From the NCBI GenBank assembly GCA_031278675.1, contig JAITJY010000261.1:1-6580 (forward strand): a stretch of 6,580 nt of DNA, in the 5' to 3' direction. Of the stretch, positions 4,558-6,580 are shown in pieces; position 1 is the stretch's first letter, and each line of letters opens with the position of its first letter. The position numbers and the translations under genes were made by a program. The notes under the pieces are model-generated. The model ran no database searches. It was not told the origin of the DNA and saw nothing but the letters and a program-made list of their open reading frames with translations. Source of the stretch: Bifidobacteriaceae bacterium. Its GTDB lineage: Bacteria > Actinomycetota > Actinomycetes > Actinomycetales > WQXJ01.

Positions 4558-6072
4558 TTAACTTTGCGGCTTGACCAGCGGGAACAAAATCGTTTCGCGT
4601 ATGCCAAGACCGGTAATCGCCATCACCAAACGGTCGATCCCGAGCCCCATCCCGCCGAGAGGCGGCAAACCGTACTCCATCGCCGCCAGGAAATCCTCGT
4701 CCAAGTTCATCGCCTCAGCGTCGCCGGCGGCACCCGCGTCGGCCTGCGCAGCGAACCGTTCCCGCTGGATCACCGGGTCGATCAGCTCCGAGTAAGCCGT
4801 CGCCAGTTCTATCCCGCGCACATAAAGATCCCACTTTTCGACCAAGCCCGCCTCCCGGCGGTGAGCCCGCGTCAACGGGGAAGTTTCGACCGGAAAGTCC
4901 AGCACAAAGGTCGGCTCGCTGAGCTGACGCCCCACTAGATCCTCGAACAGTTCTTCGACCAGTTTCCCGGGGCCGGCATGATCGGCATAGCGCACCCCAT
5001 GCGCGTCAGCGACCGCCCGCAGGACCGCCAGCGGCGTGGCGGGTGTAATGGTCTGACCCAAGCGTTCACTCAGCGACCCGTAAAGCGAGATCCGCTGCCA
5101 CGGTGCCGAAAAATCGACCTGGACGGCATCGTGCAACGCTGACCCGGCAGATTCGGCTGCCGCGCGCGCCGCCGCACGAACTATCCGCTCCGTCAAGTCC
5201 GCCATCGTGAGGTAATCCGCGTAGGCCTGGTAGACCTCCAGCGACGTGAACTCCGGCGCGTGCGACGAATCGACCCCCTCGTTGCGGAAGGTGCGCCCAA
5301 TCTCGAAAACCCGCTCAATCCCGCCGACCACCGCGCGCTTGAGGAACAACTCAGGCGCAATCCTCAGGTAAAGATCCACGTCAAACGCGTTCATGTGGGT
5401 CGTGAACGGGCGGGCCGCCGCGCCCCCATGAAGGGTTTGGAGGATCGGCGTCTCCACCTCCGTGAAGCCCTCCGTCTCCAGCATGTGGCGCACCGCGCGC
5501 ACCACCGCCGCACGCACCTGGACCGCTTCACGCGCCGCGCTGCGGACAATGAGATCCGCCGCCCGGTCCCGTACCCGCGATTCGTCCGACAGCTCCGAAT
5601 GCAGCACCGGCAGCGGGCGCAGCGCCTTCGACGCGATCTGCCAAGCGTCTGCTAGCACCGACAACTCGCCTCGTTTCGAGGCGATAACCTCGCCTTGGAC
5701 AAACAAATGATCGCCCAGATCCACCTCCGTCTTGAAGCGCTCCAGCGAGTCCTGGCCCACTTCCGCCTGCGACAGCATGGCCTGGAGGCGGCGTCCCGCC
5801 CCGTCCTGGAGCGTCCCGAAGCACAGCTTGCCCGTGTTCCGGATGAACACCACCCGACCCGCCACCCCGACCCGTTGGCCCGTGTGCTCCCCCGCCGCCA
5901 GGCCCTCGAAGTCGCGCCGGACCGCCGCGATAGTTGCGGTGATTGGCACCCCAACCGGGTATGGTTCGATCCCGCGTTCGAGTAACGCCGCCCGCTTCGC
6001 CCGCCGAACCAACGCCTGTTCAGAGTGCGTCGGCGCGCCCGCTCCGCTCCCCACGTCATTCGGTTCTAGCAC
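4558..6072 (-). CDS. lysS: Lysyl-tRNA synthetase, class II
   Basis: A class IIb aminoacyl-tRNA synthetase charging tRNA-Lys in the cytoplasm, 504 aa from the chosen start. The N-terminal OB-fold anticodon-binding domain is at about 65-155 (GVAGRVVFIRNTGKLCFGTLQD, GELSVLAD). Motif 1 lies at about 204-213 (FTEVETPILQ). Motif 2 spans FEIGRTFRNEGVDSSHAPEF at about 256-275, and motif 3 is GLGIDRLVM at 476-484, followed by the C-terminal IRETILFPLVKP. The sequence closely resembles the mycobacterial LysS as I recall it, and both aminoacylation domains are intact. The start is uncertain. The frame is open to a TTG at 6120; GTG at 6072 and GTG at 6054 are also possible. GTG at 6072 is preferred because a TAGTCT -10-like element ends 7 nt before it, suggesting a leaderless mRNA, whereas no start has a good Shine-Dalgarno. 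Confidence 0.95.
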   Translation of the reverse strand: MLEPNDVGSGAGAPTHSEQALVRRAKRAALLERGIEPYPVGVPITATIAAVRRDFEGLAAGEHTGQRVGVAGRVVFIRNTGKLCFGTLQDGAGRRLQAMLSQAEVGQDSLERFKTEVDLGDHLFVQGEVIASKRGELSVLADAWQIASKALRPLPVLHSELSDESRVRDRAADLIVRSAAREAVQVRAAVVRAVRHMLETEGFTEVETPILQTLHGGAAARPFTTHMNAFDVDLYLRIAPELFLKRAVVGGIERVFEIGRTFRNEGVDSSHAPEFTSLEVYQAYADYLTMADLTERIVRAAARAAAESAGSALHDAVQVDFSAPWQRISLYGSLSERLGQTITPATPLAVLRAVADAHGVRYADHAGPGKLVEELFEDLVGRQLSEPTFVLDFPVETSPLTRAHRREAGLVEKWDLYVRGIELATAYSELIDPVIQRERFAAQADAGAAGDAEAMNLDEDFLAAMEYGLPPLGGMGLGIDRLVMAITGLGIRETILFPLVKPQS

Positions 6073-6079
6073 GCACCAA

Positions 6080-6085
6080 AGACTA
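6080..6085 (-). promoter_or_regulatory. Putative lysS -10 element (leaderless transcript)
   Basis: On the minus strand this reads TAGTCT, followed by 7 nt and then the GTG at 6072. A SigA-type -10 at that distance would start the transcript at or one base before the GTG, as in the leaderless genes common in actinobacteria. The -35 region is not recognisable. Confidence 0.35.
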
Positions 6086-6120
6086 CCCCGGAACCCGCCT
6101 AACACTCTGATCAGCCACAA

Positions 6121-6387
6121 CGCCGCTACTCACAGGCCGACGCCGCCCCCCGCCCGGCTATGCCCGCCCCCGATGCCGCCCAGCCACGCCCGCCCATGCC
6201 CGCCCGCCGGTGCCGGCCCAGGGCTCTTGGCAGAGTCCGCTGGTTGGGGTTGTGGGGTGTTGCCGCGCCGGCTGTGTGGCGGCTCCGGTGGTCGCACCGT
6301 ATTCGGCGATTCGCGACTCGTGTTCAGCGGGGACCAGGGCGTGTGAGGACAAGACCCGGAATGAAATCTGCCCCTGGGCGCTGACCA
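6121..6387. other. Gene-free region upstream of lysS
   Basis: I see no believable gene here. Open frames on both strands (for example 6130-6405 minus) are Pro/Ala/Gly/Arg-rich, need start codons inside or next to the repeats, and match no family I recognise. At 6150-6205 there is a pyrimidine-rich run with recurring ATGCCCGCCC words. The stretch 6290-6380 is less GC-rich and could be decayed coding sequence, but I cannot identify it. Confidence 0.45.
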
Positions 6388-6408
6388 AGAGATAAATTGC
6401 AACACTCA
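6388..6408 (-). repeat. Degenerate copy of the 21-bp AT-rich repeat
   Basis: AGAGATAAATTGCAACACTC plus a final A differs from the consensus at three of 21 positions. It reads leftward, away from the two intact copies further right, and marks the inner boundary of the right-hand repeat region. The left arm has no counterpart next to cysS. Confidence 0.75.
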
Positions 6409-6420
6409 ACGCGGCTGGGG

Positions 6421-6580
6421 CCGCGATGGGCCCGTCGCGCCAACCCGTCGGCTTGGGGCCGCGATGGGCTCGCCGAGCGTGCCAACTCGTCGGCTTGGGG
6501 CCGCGAGTGTTTCAATTTATCTCCTGGATTTCGTCGAGTGTTTCAATTTATCTCCGCCCCTCAGCATCACCGCAGGTCAG
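6421..6580 (-). repeat. Right arm of long inverted repeat (cut by window end)
   Basis: This is the reverse complement of 275-438. It contains two intact 21-bp copies (6504-6524 and 6535-6555), again 31 bp apart, with spacer TGGATTTCGT, which is one base different from the corresponding left spacer read on the same strand. The final 25 bases match the centre of the left palindromic element, so the repeat should continue past the window with two further 21-bp copies in opposite orientation. Confidence 0.85.
6424..6503 (-). repeat. 42-bp tandem repeat, two units (right)
   Basis: One full unit lies at 6462-6503 and one at 6424-6461 shortened by 4 bp; a partial third unit (CAGCC-type) fades out at about 6410-6423. 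Read on the minus strand, the units match those at 352-435. The 4-bp deletion breaks any shared reading frame. Confidence 0.7.

Noticed and set aside
6130..6409. Overlapping minus-strand open frames upstream of lysS
   Set aside because: Pro/Gly/Ala-rich, starting inside or next to the degenerate repeat, two frames equally open, no recognisable motif.

Overview
The window is high-GC chromosomal DNA from an actinobacterium (Actinomycetota). An Lsr2 nucleoid protein, an actinobacterial CarD RNA-polymerase regulator, a mycobacterial-type LysS and an actinobacterial CysS (YxCGATVQ, PHIGH) all point there. No genus can be named from sequence alone.

Six complete housekeeping genes all lie on the minus strand. 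Read in the direction of transcription (right to left) they are lysS (lysyl-tRNA synthetase), lsr2 (H-NS-like silencer), gpmA (2,3-bisphosphoglycerate-dependent phosphoglycerate mutase), carD (RNA polymerase-binding transcription regulator), ispF (MEP-pathway cyclodiphosphate synthase) and cysS (cysteinyl-tRNA synthetase). lysS-lsr2 and carD-ispF-cysS are two recognised actinobacterial blocks. Here they are joined through gpmA. The ispD gene usually found between carD and ispF is absent: the two are only 13 bp apart. No rlmB/trmH-type gene follows cysS within the 463 bp visible. Only carD-ispF looks tightly coupled; candidate promoters are visible before lysS, lsr2 and carD.

The unusual material is in the gene-poor flanks. 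A 21-bp AT-rich sequence (core GTTTCAATTTATCTCC) occurs seven times, four on the left (202-351) and three on the right (6388-6555). Same-direction pairs always sit exactly 31 bp apart. On the left, two pairs face each other and form a 150-bp palindromic element resembling a miniature transposable element. Next to it is a 42-bp GC-rich tandem repeat. The whole composite (275-438) recurs in inverted orientation at 6421-6580 and runs off the window end, so the six genes sit inside a long, about 6-kb-spaced inverted repeat. No transposase, CRISPR array or phage gene is visible.

Other intergenic structure: an imperfect 43-bp direct repeat with an 89-bp period between ispF and cysS, an inverted repeat around the putative carD promoter, and a short hairpin in the lsr2 leader. 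The first 200 bp and 6121-6387 contain no convincing gene.
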